Of a stretch of 6,176 bases of DNA, positions 6,124 through 6,176 are shown in pieces (the stretch's first letter is position 1; each line of letters opens with the position of its first letter). The notes under the pieces were generated by a model. The model saw only the letters and a program-made list of their open reading frames with translations, ran no database searches and was not told the DNA's origin. The DNA is taken from NCBI GenBank assembly GCA_003152795.1, contig PMBA01000334.1:9525-15700 (forward strand), in the 5' to 3' direction. This DNA comes from Acidobacteriaceae bacterium. Lineage in GTDB: Bacteria > Acidobacteriota > Terriglobia > Terriglobales > Acidobacteriaceae. A program made the translations under genes and the position numbers.

Positions 6124-6176
6124 AGCGCAGCAAAGGATCTGCTGTGTGCCGCAAAAAGCAGGTCCTTCGCTTCGCT
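6124..6176. repeat. Inverted repeat truncated by the window end
   Basis: Left arm AGCGCAGCAAAGGATCTGCT (6124-6143) and right arm AGCAGGTCCTTCGCTTCGCT (6157-6176) are inverted copies matching at 17 of 20 positions around a 13-base centre. The left arm is preceded by CATCCTG (6117-6123), so the right arm probably continues into CAGGATG beyond the window. From memory, palindromes of this CCTGAGCG...AAGGA type are scattered between genes in many acidobacterial genomes. No protein-coding or transposase signal accompanies it. It lies upstream of the minus-strand genes. Confidence 0.65.

Overview
The window reads as ordinary chromosomal DNA of a moderately GC-rich bacterium that makes hopanoids. Split MacB-type ABC permeases in tandem, an HpnI-type glycosyltransferase, an ArnT-like transferase of the 'STRQEYY' variety and several short palindromic or purine-rich intergenic repeats together suggest Acidobacteriota (Terriglobia-like). 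That assignment is inference from gene content and repeat style; there is no rRNA or other marker gene here.

Layout, left to right. Plus strand: the 3' end of a MacB/FtsX-type ABC permease (1-330), a 119-base gap with a degenerate purine-rich repeat, a complete second permease of the same family (450-1712), and, after a single spacer base, an hpnI-like family 2 glycosyltransferase (1714-2934). Minus strand, convergent with that block and overlapping it tail to tail by 41 bases: a GT4 glycosyltransferase (6049-4889) followed downstream by a polytopic ArnT/PMT-family glycosyltransferase (4822-2894). A compact GC-rich inverted repeat lies between these two. The right edge (6050-6176) holds a second purine-rich repeat and most of an inverted repeat cut by the window end.

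Function. The permeases are membrane subunits of a tripartite-type or lipid/peptide-exporting ABC system whose ATPase is not in view. HpnI would put an N-acetylglucosamine on bacteriohopanetetrol. The minus-strand pair would build or decorate a cell-envelope glycan or lipid: a cytosolic nucleotide-sugar-dependent GT4 and a membrane enzyme that uses a polyprenyl-phosphate sugar on the outer face. The common theme is envelope lipid and glycan modification, but nothing in the sequence proves that the two convergent transcription units work together.

No novel system, mobile element, CRISPR array or RNA gene was recognised. The points most worth a second look are the three kinds of intergenic repeat, the uncertain start of the ArnT-like gene (which may run into a repeat), and hpnI sitting directly behind an ABC permease rather than beside other hpn genes.
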